From Bradyrhizobium sp. CIAT3101 (lineage in GTDB: Bacteria; Pseudomonadota; Alphaproteobacteria; Rhizobiales; Xanthobacteraceae), in assembly GCF_029714945.1 (NCBI RefSeq), contig NZ_CP121634.1:3307001-3371000 (forward strand): a DNA stretch of 64,000 nucleotides, given 5' to 3'. Of the stretch, positions 47,836 through 57,302 are shown piece after piece. The notes under the pieces are model-generated. The model worked only from the letters and a program-made list of their open reading frames with translations. It was not told the DNA's origin and did no database searches. A program made the position numbers and the translations under genes. How positions within the stretch are numbered: position 1 is the first letter of the stretch; every line of letters begins with the position of its first letter.

Positions 47836-47908
47836 GGCTTGAGCCTTTCGAAAGAAACTGTGGAGCTGGCGGCCGAATTGCCTTGCGGCGCCGGCCGTGA
47901 CATTCTTC

Positions 47909-47925
47909 ATATACGTTCCGTATGT
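47909..47925. promoter_or_regulatory. TetR-type operator, RidA side
   Basis: Arms around ATACG-TTC-CGTAT extend to a 7-bp arm with one mismatch (ACATACG/CGTATGT type). It lies in the RidA-tetR intergenic region, 32 bp centre to centre from the perfect copy. Confidence 0.6.
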
Positions 47926-47940
47926 GAGTGGGTATCGCTC

Positions 47941-47957
47941 ACATACGAGGCGTATGT
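47941..47957. promoter_or_regulatory. TetR-type operator, perfect copy
   Basis: ACATACG-AGG-CGTATGT, perfect 7-bp arms with a 3-bp centre, 21 bp upstream of the tetR start. Probably autoregulation by the TetR protein at 47979 and control of the RidA gene. Confidence 0.72.
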
Positions 47958-47978
47958 CAACTGAAAAGTGGAGCGAGC

Positions 47979-48584
47979 ATGGTCGAGGGAAAGCGCGCCG
48001 CAGCCATGGCGGAAAATCGGGTCAAGCTCATCCGGGCCGCGCGCAAGGCGTTCGCTACGCAAGGTTATGCAGACGCGTCGATGGATGAGCTGACGGCCTC
48101 GGTCGGGCTGACGCGGGGCGCGCTCTATCACAATTTCGAAGACAAGAAGGGGCTGCTCTGGGCCGTCGTCGAGCAGATCGACGCCGAAATGGCGGAGCGG
48201 CTGCGCGCGATCCGCGAGCAGGCGCCCACCTTGTGGCAAGGCCTCCTCGCAGAGGGCAGTGCGTATATCGAAATGGCGCTCGATCCTGAAATTCAGCGCA
48301 TCATGCTTCTGGATGGACCGGCCGTACTCGGTGATCCATCGAAATGGCCCGGCGAGAACGCCTGCCTGGACGTCACCATGCGAACGGTCCGTTCGCTGAT
48401 CGACGAAAAGGTGGTGAAGCCCGTGGACGTTGAAGCGGCGGGGCGATTGCTGAACGGCGCCGCGCTCAGCGCTGCTTTATGGGTCGCCGCGGCCGACGAT
48501 CCGAAAGCCGTACTGAACAAGGCCGTGGACGCGTTTCGACAGTTGGCGAGCGGATTGCTGCGCGATGCAGTCCGCAGCGCATGA
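47979..48584 (+). CDS. TetR/AcrR family regulator
   Basis: 201 residues from ATG 47979 with GGAG upstream. Helix-turn-helix in residues about 10-55 (NRVKLIRAARKAFATQGYAD and MDELTASVGLTRGALYHNFE, then DKKGLLWAV). The C-terminal ligand domain (VVKPVDVEAAGRLLNGAALS and AFRQLASGLLRDAV) is typical of the TetR C33 type. It is divergent from a RidA-like gene, and the palindromes in the gap are its probable operators. The ligand is unknown. Confidence 0.93.
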   Translation: MVEGKRAAAMAENRVKLIRAARKAFATQGYADASMDELTASVGLTRGALYHNFEDKKGLLWAVVEQIDAEMAERLRAIREQAPTLWQGLLAEGSAYIEMALDPEIQRIMLLDGPAVLGDPSKWPGENACLDVTMRTVRSLIDEKVVKPVDVEAAGRLLNGAALSAALWVAAADDPKAVLNKAVDAFRQLASGLLRDAVRSA

Positions 48585-48619
48585 TGCAAATTCGCTCATG
48601 GACCTCCATCGTGTGACCC

Positions 48620-50500
48620 TCATAGAAAGACCAGCGATATCCAGGGCACGAAGGTGATCAGGAGCAGGCCCAGGAACAGCCAGGCGAGATAGATCCAGAT
48701 CCGGCGCATGCCGGCATCGGGCGACACGCCGCCGATGGTGCAAGCGGCGTAGTAGCAGAGGCCGAACGGCGGCGCGAACAGGCCGAGGCCCATGGCGAGG
48801 ATCACCACCATTGCATAGTGCACCTCGTTGATGCCGAACGTTGCGGCCACCGGGAACAGCAGCGGGCCAAACAGCACGATCGCCGGAATCCCCTCCAGCA
48901 CGCTGCCGAGCACGATGAAGGCGATCACCGAGATCAGCAGGAAGCCGTAGGCGCCGCCGGGCACGCCGGCCATGCGCGCCGCCAGATCATGTGAGAAGCC
49001 GGATTGCGCCAGCGCCCAGGCCATCGCACTCGCAGCTCCCACGATGAACAGGATCGAGCCGGACAGCGAGGCGGTCTGCACCAGCATCGGCAGCACGTTC
49101 TTCCAGGCCAGGCTGCCGCGATAGACGATCAGGCCGAGCACGAGGCAGTAGGCGATGCCGATGGTCGAGACCTCGGTCGCGGTGGCATAACCCTCGACCA
49201 CCGCGCTGCGGATCAGGAACGGCAACGCCAGCGCCGGCAATGCCGCCCACAACGTCTTCGCCACCACCGACATCGGCGCCCGCGCCACCTTGAGCGCGGC
49301 GTTCTCCTCCCCGCCCGCCCGGTAGCGCGCGACGAAAGCGAGCACGATCGCCAGCACGATGCCGGGCAGGATGCCGGCGGTGAACAGCGCCGCGATCGAC
49401 ACGCCGGTGACGGAGGCGATCGCGATCAGCACGATCGACGGCGGAATGGTCTCGCTCATCGCACCTGACGCCGCCAGCAGCGACACCAGCTCACCATCCT
49501 TCATGCCGCGCTTGCGCATCTCGGGAAACAGCACCGGCGCGATCGCCGCCATGTCGGCGGTCTTGGAGCCGGAGATGCCGGAGACCAGCAGCATGGCCCC
49601 TAACATCACATAGGATAGCCCGCCTCTGATATGGCCGAGCACCGACGCCAGGAACGCGACCATGACGCGCGCCATGCCGGTCTGCTCGACCAACTGCCCG
49701 AGCAGCACGAACAGCGGCACCGCGAGCAAAATGAGCGAGCTCATGCCCTCGTCGATCCGCCCGACCACGACCAGCAGCGGCGTCCGCGTGGTGGTGAGCA
49801 GGAAGGCGACGGTCGCCAGACAAAAGGAAAACGCGATCGGCACGCCGGCCATCACGGCGCAGCCGAGCAGGCCGACGAAGAAGATCAGCAGGTTCCAGTT
49901 GCCGAGCGGCTTCAGCGAGGGACCTGCGAGATAGAGTGCGCCTGCAATTGCCGCAAACAGGACGGTCACGGCAAGCAGGTCCTTCGCCGACCGCTTGACG
50001 AGGGTGAGGCAGATGCTGGCGAGCGCGATGACGCAACCGACGGGAATGGCGGCCGCGCGGATCATGCCGGACCAGCCAAGCGCCGGCGTCTCCACGAAGG
50101 CCTGGTCTTCGACATAGTCCAGCGCCGGATGCAGGATGATCGCGAGGAACAGCGCGACGGCGCCCGCGGCGAGCGTCGACGCCCAGGCCTCGACACGTGG
50201 CGACAGATACGAGGTGAAGAAGGTCAGGCGCATATGCGCCGAGCGCTGCACGGCGATCGCGCTGCCGAGCATCGCCAGCCACAGGAACAGGATGGAGGCG
50301 AGCTCGTCCGACCAGATGATTGGCCGATGAAAGATCCCGCGCGCCACGATGCCGGCGAACAGGATGATGACTTCGGCGACGACGGCGATCGCCGCGGGGA
50401 TCTCCACCAGCCAGCGCAGCGACTGCTCCAGCCAGCGGCCGCGCAACGGCTGGGCCTTGCCGAGCGTCGCGGTTTCCGACATGTCGATCACTGCGCTCAT
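48620..50500 (-). CDS. TRAP transporter fused small and large permease (DctQM)
   Basis: 626 residues from ATG 50500. About 16 hydrophobic helices. N-terminal DctQ-like part (IPAAIAVVAEVIILFAGIVA, PIIWSDELASILFLWLAMLG, ...AHMRLTFF) followed by a DctM-like part (FFVGLLGCAVMAGVPIAFSF, SMSSLILLAVPLFVLLG-like LLAVPLFVLLGQLVE, GLFAPPFGLCYYAACTIGG). TRAP carriers import organic acids with sodium, using a periplasmic binding protein. Its start overlaps the DctP stop by 4 bases; together they make a complete system. Confidence 0.93.
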   Translation of the reverse strand: MSAVIDMSETATLGKAQPLRGRWLEQSLRWLVEIPAAIAVVAEVIILFAGIVARGIFHRPIIWSDELASILFLWLAMLGSAIAVQRSAHMRLTFFTSYLSPRVEAWASTLAAGAVALFLAIILHPALDYVEDQAFVETPALGWSGMIRAAAIPVGCVIALASICLTLVKRSAKDLLAVTVLFAAIAGALYLAGPSLKPLGNWNLLIFFVGLLGCAVMAGVPIAFSFCLATVAFLLTTTRTPLLVVVGRIDEGMSSLILLAVPLFVLLGQLVEQTGMARVMVAFLASVLGHIRGGLSYVMLGAMLLVSGISGSKTADMAAIAPVLFPEMRKRGMKDGELVSLLAASGAMSETIPPSIVLIAIASVTGVSIAALFTAGILPGIVLAIVLAFVARYRAGGEENAALKVARAPMSVVAKTLWAALPALALPFLIRSAVVEGYATATEVSTIGIAYCLVLGLIVYRGSLAWKNVLPMLVQTASLSGSILFIVGAASAMAWALAQSGFSHDLAARMAGVPGGAYGFLLISVIAFIVLGSVLEGIPAIVLFGPLLFPVAATFGINEVHYAMVVILAMGLGLFAPPFGLCYYAACTIGGVSPDAGMRRIWIYLAWLFLGLLLITFVPWISLVFL

Positions 50501-51519
50501 GCCAGTGCTCCCGCCGCTGCCTCCAGCGTCTTCCAATTGTCTTCGCCGAACTTGCCGCGCCATTCCTTGTAGAAGCCGGCGGCCGACAGCTCCTTGCGGA
50601 ACGCTTCCTTGTCGGAGGCCTCGAAGGTGATGCCCTTGGCGATCAGCTGGTCCTTGAGCGTCAGATTGAGTTTTGCGGTGTCCGCGCGCTGCTCCATCGC
50701 GGCCTGATCGAATTCCTTGCGGACCAGCGCCTGCAATTCGTCGGGCAGCGCTTTGACCGAGCGGCGGTTGCCGAGGATGAAGAACGGATCCCAGATATGG
50801 TTGGTCTCGGAGATGTACTTCTGCACCTCGTAGATCTTGCCGGCCTCGATGGTGACGAGGCCGTTCTCCTGGCCGTCGACGAGATGGGTTTGCAATGCCG
50901 TGTACAATTCATTGAAGTTGATCGAGGTTGGATTGGCGCCGAGCGACTTGAACAGCGAGGTGAAGATCGGCGACACCGGCACACGGATGCGGTAGCTGGC
51001 AAGATCGGCCGGCGTCTTGATCGGCTTGGTGAACGACGAAATCTGCCGGAACGTGTTGTCGGCGGGTTTGGCCATCACCAGTGCGCCGGTCTTCTCGATC
51101 TGCGTGGCGATCAGCTTGCCGAGGTCGCCGTCCATCGCATTCCAGACCTGGCCGTAGTCCGAGAACGCAAAGCCGACATTGGCGATGCCGGCGATCGGCG
51201 CCACCGTCGACAGGACGGAGCCGGCGATGTTGAGGAAATCGACGCCGCCGCTGCGGATCTGGGTCAAGAGGTCGGTGTCCGAGCCGAGCTGCGAGGCCGG
51301 GAAGAACTTGAGCTCCAGCCGGCCGCCACTCGCTTCCCTGATCCGTTTCACCGCCTGATCGAGGCGGGTGTTGATCGGCTGCGTCAGCGACTGGCCCGTG
51401 GCGAGCTTGTATTCGAACTCCGCGGCCTGCGCTGGCCTGGTGCGGATCGCGACCAGCGGCACGGCGGCAGCCGCGACCATGAAATTGCGGCGTGAAATCC
51501 TGTGGCTTTTGCCCGACAT
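50497..51519 (-). CDS. TRAP transporter substrate-binding protein (DctP)
   Basis: 340 residues from ATG 51519 (GGGAGG upstream). The N-terminal SRRNFMVAAAAVPLVA is a twin-arginine-like export signal. The mature protein (YKLATGQSLTQPINTRLDQA, RLELKFFPASQLGSDTDLL, PVSPIFTSLFKSLGANPTSI and VDGQENGLVTIEAGKIYEVQ) fits the DctP fold. Substrate unknown. Convergent to nothing; a LysR gene lies on the opposite strand upstream (start 51800), and the 280-bp gap holds an A/T-rich palindrome near 51750. Confidence 0.92.
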   Translation of the reverse strand: MSGKSHRISRRNFMVAAAAVPLVAIRTRPAQAAEFEYKLATGQSLTQPINTRLDQAVKRIREASGGRLELKFFPASQLGSDTDLLTQIRSGGVDFLNIAGSVLSTVAPIAGIANVGFAFSDYGQVWNAMDGDLGKLIATQIEKTGALVMAKPADNTFRQISSFTKPIKTPADLASYRIRVPVSPIFTSLFKSLGANPTSINFNELYTALQTHLVDGQENGLVTIEAGKIYEVQKYISETNHIWDPFFILGNRRSVKALPDELQALVRKEFDQAAMEQRADTAKLNLTLKDQLIAKGITFEASDKEAFRKELSAAGFYKEWRGKFGEDNWKTLEAAAGALA

Positions 51520-51799
51520 CTTTGGTCCTCCCTTGATGATCCCTGCGGCGCCTTGTCGGCGCACGTGTTCGTTGCCGCGCACAGGCCTTGCTGCGCCGGT
51601 CGTCAAAATCGCTGGAGCTGGTGAAAGGGCTTGAGCCTTGCGTTCCTTCCCCCGGGCGGACCGGCTGCTTGCGCGGTCCTGTTTCCTCTTTGGCACCCGT
51701 CTGTCGCGGGTTGCCTTGAGGTTGAAGCCTAGATCGCTGGTCATGCACGACAATTGAATTATATTCGCCGTCACTTTAGCTGGCCTAAAAGGTTTCCCG

Positions 51800-52705
51800 A
51801 TGCAGATACCGTTCCGCGCCATCATCGTCTTCCACGCGGTGGCGCGCGCGGGCAGCATTTCCCGTGCGGCGGACGAATTGCGGGTGACGCCGTCGGCCGT
51901 CAGCCAGCAGATCCAGGCGCTGGAGCTGCATCTCGGCACGGCGCTGACGTCGCGGGTCGGGCGCAACATCACGCTGACGGAAGCCGGTGAGCGCTATTTC
52001 GAGATGATCAGCCGCGAGATCGAGCACGTCACCGACGTGACGCAGCACGTTCGCGGCATCCGTTCGGCGACCACATTGACGGTGCGTGCCGCGCCGAGCG
52101 TGTCGAGCAAATGGCTGCTGCCCCGGCTGGCAAGCTTCGTCGACGCCAATCCGGACATCGAATTGCGGCTCGACGGCACCAATGAGCCGACCGATTTCCG
52201 CAAGGAGAATGTCGACCTCGAGATCCGCCATGGCGAAGGCGGCTGGGCCGGCCTGTTCGTGGAAAGCCTCGGCAAGGAGCGATTCTTCCCGCTGTGCGCG
52301 CCTTCGTTTCTCGCGGAGGGCAGCCTCTCGGCCCAGGACCTGCTCAAGCACCGGCTGATCCATTCGGTGAAATCGCAGATGCAATGGCCGCGCTGGTTCA
52401 TGGAGGCCGGCATCGAGCCTGCAGAGCGCTGGAAGCGCGTGCTGTTCGACCGCAGCCACATGGCGATCGACGCTGCCGTCGACGGGCTCGGCATCGGGCT
52501 GGAGAGCGAGCTGCTGGCTTGGCGCGAATTGCGCGACGGCCGCCTGGTCTGCCCGGTCAGGAATCCGCCGGAGGTCGTGCTGACCACGCAGTGGATCGTC
52601 TGCCCGCATGGCCATCTGCGCCACCGCAAGACCCGCACCTTCCTCGATTGGTTGCGCGGGGAACGCGATGCCTGGAGCGCACGGCAGGCTGTGTCGATTG
52701 TTTAG
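51800..52705 (+). CDS. LysR-family regulator (GcvA-like)
   Basis: 301 residues. N-terminal winged helix-turn-helix (FHAVARAGSISRAADELRVT, PSAVSQQIQALELHLG, TLTEAGERYF) and a C-terminal effector domain (RAAPSVSSKWLLPRLASFVD, DIELRLDGTNEP). It resembles the GcvA subgroup. Divergent from the TRAP transporter operon, so the transporter is the likely target, with an organic acid as co-inducer; this is inference. ATG 51800. Confidence 0.93.
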   Translation: MQIPFRAIIVFHAVARAGSISRAADELRVTPSAVSQQIQALELHLGTALTSRVGRNITLTEAGERYFEMISREIEHVTDVTQHVRGIRSATTLTVRAAPSVSSKWLLPRLASFVDANPDIELRLDGTNEPTDFRKENVDLEIRHGEGGWAGLFVESLGKERFFPLCAPSFLAEGSLSAQDLLKHRLIHSVKSQMQWPRWFMEAGIEPAERWKRVLFDRSHMAIDAAVDGLGIGLESELLAWRELRDGRLVCPVRNPPEVVLTTQWIVCPHGHLRHRKTRTFLDWLRGERDAWSARQAVSIV

Positions 52706-52843
52706 CGCGCCTACATCGTCGCGGCAGATAATCTGAATTGCCCTCGGATTCGGCGCTGCCTAACGTTTCGGTACAAGGCGAGCGCGGCCGGAGTTCACGG
52801 CTGCAACAACGCCGTCACCCGAGGAACGCTTGAGGAAATCCAG

Positions 52844-54199
52844 ATGAATCTTCATCGCATGCTGCTGGAGCGCAAGGCGGCCGGCAGGCCCGTTACCATT
52901 GGCCTGATCGGCGCCGGAAAATTCGGCCTGATGTTCCTGTCGCAGGTGCGCCAGACCGACGGCATGCATCTCGTCGGCGTCGCCGACCTGAACACCTCGC
53001 GCGCCCGTTCCCAGCTCAAGCTCGGTTGCTGGCCCGAGGAACAATATGCGGCTGCTACGATCGACGATGCGCTCAAGCACGGCCGCACCATCGTCACCGA
53101 CAACGCCGACGCGCTGATCACCCATCCTGCCATCGAGGTGATCATCGAGGCGACGGGCGATCCCGGCGCCGGCATCGGCTTCGCGATGAAGGCGATCGAG
53201 AACGGCAAGCACATTGTGATGGTCAATGTCGAGGCGGACGCTGTCGCAGGCCCGATCCTGGCGCGCAAGGCACGGCAGGCCGGCGTGGTCTATTCGCTGG
53301 CCTGGGGCGACCAGCCGGCACTGATCGCCGATCACGTCGATTGGGCACGTGCGGCCGGATTCAAGGTCGTCGCCGCCGGCAAGGGCACGCGCTATCACCC
53401 GACCTATCATCAGTCGACGCCGGATACGGTCTGGGACATCCTCGACAAATACATGAAGATCAAGGATCGCAACTCGATCAATCCGAAGATGTTCAACTCG
53501 TTCGTCGACGGCACCAAGTCGGGTATCGAGATGACCGCGGTGTGCAACGCGACCGGGTTGCATGCGCAGAGCGAAGGCTTGTCCTTCCCGCCGGCCACGC
53601 GCTTCGAGCACGCCGAAATCTGCAAGCCGAAATCCGACGGCGGCACGCTGGAGAGATCAGGCGTCACCGAGGTGACATCCTCGGTCTATCGCGACGGCAC
53701 CGACGTGCCGCAGAGCCTCGTGATGGGCACCTATGTCGTGTTCGAGACCGACAGCGCCTATTCGGAGGAATGCTTCCGCGAATACAGCATGCTGCCGGAC
53801 AAGACCGGCAAATATGCCTCGCTGTATCGGCCGATCCACATGATCGGGCTCGAGCTCGGCATCTCCGTGGCCTCCGCGGCGCTGCGCAAGGAGCCCACCG
53901 GCGCGCCGATCGTCTTCAACTCCGACGTGGTCGCGACCGCCAAGCGCAAGCTGAAGGCCGGCGAGATGCTCGACGGCGAGGGCGGCTTCTGCGTCTGGGG
54001 CAAGCAGACCCCGGCCGACGCGTCACTGAAGCAGGGCTATCTGCCGCTCGGCCTCGCCCACCATGTCAAGCTCAAGACCGACATCGAGCCGGGCCAGCGC
54101 CTGAAATGGGAAGACGTGGAGTACGATCCCAACAGTCTCGCCGTGCGGGTGCGCCGCGAGATGGAAGCGGCCTTCCGGCAGCCGAACGTCGCTGCTTGA
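52844..54199 (+). CDS. NAD(P)-binding dehydrogenase with C-terminal SAF domain
   Basis: 451 residues. A Rossmann fold starts at VTIGLIGAGKFGLMFLSQVR (GxGxxG at about residues 22-27) and continues with VADLNTSRARSQLKLG and HPAIEVIIEATGDPGAGIGF as in homoserine-dehydrogenase-like proteins. The middle SAA/YRPIHMIGLELGISVASAA block precedes a SAF domain (GYLPLGLAHHVKLKTDIEPG). Related proteins act on sugar-acid-like substrates, but the exact reaction is not known to me. ATG 52844, with GAGGAA upstream. Follows the LysR gene in the same direction by 138 bp. Confidence 0.85.
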   Translation: MNLHRMLLERKAAGRPVTIGLIGAGKFGLMFLSQVRQTDGMHLVGVADLNTSRARSQLKLGCWPEEQYAAATIDDALKHGRTIVTDNADALITHPAIEVIIEATGDPGAGIGFAMKAIENGKHIVMVNVEADAVAGPILARKARQAGVVYSLAWGDQPALIADHVDWARAAGFKVVAAGKGTRYHPTYHQSTPDTVWDILDKYMKIKDRNSINPKMFNSFVDGTKSGIEMTAVCNATGLHAQSEGLSFPPATRFEHAEICKPKSDGGTLERSGVTEVTSSVYRDGTDVPQSLVMGTYVVFETDSAYSEECFREYSMLPDKTGKYASLYRPIHMIGLELGISVASAALRKEPTGAPIVFNSDVVATAKRKLKAGEMLDGEGGFCVWGKQTPADASLKQGYLPLGLAHHVKLKTDIEPGQRLKWEDVEYDPNSLAVRVRREMEAAFRQPNVAA

Positions 54200-54361
54200 T
54201 TGGAGCAATGGGCGGTGACAACCGAAATTTTCCCTTGTCATCGCCAATGGCAGAGGCCCATCCGATCGGAATGCGCGAGTCCGCTTGCGCATTCGCGGTC
54301 AGTGTGACGAGCCGGCCGAGATAACCCCGGGCGAGGGCGTGCCAAACGGGAAGCTGCGAGG

Positions 54362-54841
54362 CTATGCGTTTGCCGGCACGGCCGGCTTCCGCTTCACCCG
54401 CTTGATCGTGCCGGAGAAGGTGAACAGCGGCCGCCCGGCCGAGGTCAGCTTGCCGCGCAGGAAGATCAGCGAGCCGCCGGCGCGGGACACTTCGCCGGTG
54501 CATTCGACCAGCTCGCCCTCGCGGGCTGCGTCGAGGAAATCGCAGGCGAAATTGGTCGTCACGGCCGGACCGTCCAGCTCGTGGGTGGCGATGGCGAACA
54601 GGCAATAGTCGGCGAAGGCCATGAAGCAGCCGCCATGGACGTTCCCGGAGCCGTTGAGGTGCTTTTTCTCGACCCGGAACGCCGAGCGGACGCTGCCGTC
54701 GTCCTCGACCTTGTGCCAGAACGGGCCGATATGGCTCTCAAAACTATCGCGAATCCAGGTCCGCCAGCCCTTGAACTCGCCCTCGGTGGCGACGTGCAGG
54801 TCGGGACGGCGGGTGGAGGGGACTTTGGTCAATTCGTGCAA
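54362..54841 (-). CDS. PaaI-family thioesterase
   Basis: 159 residues. The hotdog core is HLNGSGNVHGGCFMAFADYC with the family HGG and following helix, preceded by WTWIRDSFESHIGPFWHKVE and followed by TTNFACDFLDAAREGELVEC and LIFLRGKLTSAGRPLFTFSG. Acyl-CoA hydrolysis is the family activity; the substrate is unknown. The start at 54841 is a TTG, so the N-terminus is uncertain by a few residues. Divergent from purL. Confidence 0.85.
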   Translation of the reverse strand: MHELTKVPSTRRPDLHVATEGEFKGWRTWIRDSFESHIGPFWHKVEDDGSVRSAFRVEKKHLNGSGNVHGGCFMAFADYCLFAIATHELDGPAVTTNFACDFLDAAREGELVECTGEVSRAGGSLIFLRGKLTSAGRPLFTFSGTIKRVKRKPAVPANA

Positions 54842-55025
54842 GGAAATGGGCCTTCAATTACGGGTCTTTAGCCCTTAAATCCGATCCGTCAGCGCCTTGC
54901 AATTCCCGTTCCCGCCGACCCCGCTTGCAAAACGTGGGACAGCGGGAAAATGCCTCATAAAGGGCTTTTCGAGAGCCCCCGATGTTCCTAAGAACGGCCA
55001 AACGCCCGCCGAAAGCCCCGAATCC

Positions 55026-57236
55026 ATGAAGAACGAACCCAAGATCACCCCCGAACTGGTTGCCGCCCACGGGCTCAAGCCCGACGAGTACGAGCGCATC
55101 CTGAAGCTGATCGGGCGGGAGCCGACCTTCACCGAGCTCGGCATCTTCTCGGCGATGTGGAACGAGCACTGCTCGTACAAATCCTCGCGCATCCACCTGA
55201 AGGGCCTGCCGACCAAGGCGCCCTGGGTGATCCAGGGTCCCGGCGAGAACGCCGGCGTGATCGACATCGGCGACGGCCAGGCCGTGGTCTTCAAGATGGA
55301 GAGCCACAACCATCCGAGCTACATCGAGCCCTACCAGGGCGCGACCACCGGCGTCGGCGGCATTTTGCGCGACGTCTTCACCATGGGCGCGCGCCCGATC
55401 GCCTGCCTCAACGCGCTGAGTTTTGGCGCGCCCGAGCATGCGAAAACTCGTCATCTCGTCTCCGGCGTCGTTGCCGGTGTCGGCGGCTACGGCAATTCCT
55501 TCGGCGTGCCGACGGTCGGCGGCCAGGTGCGCTTCCACACCCGCTATGACGGCAACATCCTCGTCAACGCGATGGCGGTCGGCCTCGCCGACGCCGACAA
55601 GATCTTCTATGCGGCCGCCTCCGGCGTGAACATGCCGATCGTCTATCTCGGCTCCAAGACCGGCCGCGACGGTATCCACGGCGCCTCGATGGCCTCGGCC
55701 GAATTCGACGACAAGTCCGAGGAGAAGCGCCCGACCGTGCAGGTCGGCGATCCCTTCGCCGAGAAACTGCTGCTCGAGGCCTGCCTCGAGATCATGGAGA
55801 AGGGCTGCGTCATCGCGATCCAGGACATGGGCGCGGCGGGCCTGACCTGCTCGGCGGTCGAGATGGGCGCCAAGGGCGACCTCGGCGTCGACCTCGATCT
55901 CGACGCGGTGCCGACCCGCGAGACCGGCATGAGCGCCTACGAGATGATGCTCTCGGAAAGCCAGGAGCGCATGCTCATGGTGCTCAAGCCCGAGAAGGAA
56001 CAGGAAGCCGAGGCGATCTTCAAGAAATGGGGCCTCGATTTCGCCGTGGTCGGCTACACCACGCCGAGCAAGCGCTTCGTGGTCAAGCATGGCGGCGACG
56101 TCATGGCCGACCTGCCGATCAAGGAGCTCGGCGACGAGGCGCCGCTCTATGACCGTCCGCATGTCCCTTCCGCCGCGCTGCCGACCGTGCATGCGCGCGA
56201 AGTGCCGGCGCCGATGGGCGTAGGTAGCGCGCTGGAGAAGCTGATCGGCACGCCCGATATGTGCAGCAAGCGCTGGGTATGGGAGCAGTACGACCACGTC
56301 ATCCTCGGCAACACCATGCAGCGCCCCGGCGGCGACGCCGCCGTCGTGCGCGTGCAGGACGGGCCGAAGGGGCTGGCGCTGACCGTCGACGTCACGCCGC
56401 GCTATTGCGAGGCCGATCCGTTCGAGGGCGGCAAGCAGGCGGTGGCGGAAGCCTGGCGCAACATCACCGCTGTCGGCGGCAAGCCGCTCGCGATCACCGA
56501 CAACCTCAATTTCGGCAATCCTGAGCGGCCCGAGATCATGGGCCAGTTCGTCGGTTGCCTGAAGGGCATCTCGGAAGCCTGCCGCACGCTCGACTTCCCG
56601 GTCGTGTCCGGCAACGTCTCGCTCTACAACGAGACCAACGGCCGCGCGATCCTGCCGACGCCCTCGATCGGCGGCGTCGGCCTGCTCGACGATTTCACCA
56701 AGTCTGCATCGCTCGCCTTCAAGGCCGAGGGCGAGGCGATCCTGCTGGTCGGCGACACCCATGGCTGGCTCGGCCAGTCCGTCTACCTGCGCGACATCTG
56801 CGGTCGCGAGGAGGGCGCACCGCCGCCGGTCGATCTTGCGGCCGAGAAGCGCAACGGCGACTGCGTGCGCGGCATGATCCATGCGGGCACTGCGACCGCC
56901 GTGCACGATCTCTCCGACGGTGGCCTGCTGATTGCGCTCGCCGAAATGGCGATGGCTGGTGGCATCGGTGCAAAGCTGCTGGCGGCGCCGACGTCGCTGG
57001 TCTCGCATGCCTATTGGTTCGGCGAGGACCAGGCGCGCTATCTCGTCACCGTGCCGGAAACGGAAGCCGGCCGGGTGCTCGCCAAGATGCGCGGCTGCGA
57101 GGTGCCCTGCGTGCGCATCGGCACCACCGGTGGCGATACGATCTCGATCGCAGGCGAGACGCCCGTGTCGATCGACGCACTGAAGACGTCGCACGAGCGC
57201 TGGTTGCCGGATTATATGGGGGGCAAGGCGGCGTAA
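55026..57236 (+). CDS. purL: FGAM synthase large subunit PurL
   Basis: 736 residues, the short PurL that works with separate PurS and PurQ. Landmarks: [20 protein letters not shown] (ATP and magnesium region), [40 protein letters not shown] and [22 protein letters not shown] 55026 fits the family; the upstream in-frame ATG at 54897 would add residues of poor quality. Located 9.6 kb from purS and purQ on the same strand, so the complex is not encoded in a single operon. Confidence 0.97.
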   Translation: MKNEPKITPELVAAHGLKPDEYERILKLIGREPTFTELGIFSAMWNEHCSYKSSRIHLKGLPTKAPWVIQGPGENAGVIDIGDGQAVVFKMESHNHPSYIEPYQGATTGVGGILRDVFTMGARPIACLNALSFGAPEHAKTRHLVSGVVAGVGGYGNSFGVPTVGGQVRFHTRYDGNILVNAMAVGLADADKIFYAAASGVNMPIVYLGSKTGRDGIHGASMASAEFDDKSEEKRPTVQVGDPFAEKLLLEACLEIMEKGCVIAIQDMGAAGLTCSAVEMGAKGDLGVDLDLDAVPTRETGMSAYEMMLSESQERMLMVLKPEKEQEAEAIFKKWGLDFAVVGYTTPSKRFVVKHGGDVMADLPIKELGDEAPLYDRPHVPSAALPTVHAREVPAPMGVGSALEKLIGTPDMCSKRWVWEQYDHVILGNTMQRPGGDAAVVRVQDGPKGLALTVDVTPRYCEADPFEGGKQAVAEAWRNITAVGGKPLAITDNLNFGNPERPEIMGQFVGCLKGISEACRTLDFPVVSGNVSLYNETNGRAILPTPSIGGVGLLDDFTKSASLAFKAEGEAILLVGDTHGWLGQSVYLRDICGREEGAPPPVDLAAEKRNGDCVRGMIHAGTATAVHDLSDGGLLIALAEMAMAGGIGAKLLAAPTSLVSHAYWFGEDQARYLVTVPETEAGRVLAKMRGCEVPCVRIGTTGGDTISIAGETPVSIDALKTSHERWLPDYMGGKAA

Positions 57237-57259
57237 GGCACCGCCACAACTTCAGTCCC

Positions 57260-57294
57260 GTAGCCCGGATGGAGCGTAGCGAAATCCGGGCTAC
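57260..57294. repeat. Short palindromic repeat
   Basis: GTAGCCCGGAT (57260-57270) and ATCCGGGCTAC (57284-57294), perfect 11-bp arms with a 13-base centre, 24 bp after the purL stop and 9 bp before the convergent acyltransferase stop. A known dispersed Bradyrhizobium palindrome type; it could terminate both genes. Confidence 0.7.
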
Positions 57295-57302
57295 GAGCAC
57301 GT

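Noticed and set aside
54858..57194. Long open frame antisense to purL
   Set aside because: Covers purL almost exactly, with low-quality composition; purL itself is beyond doubt.
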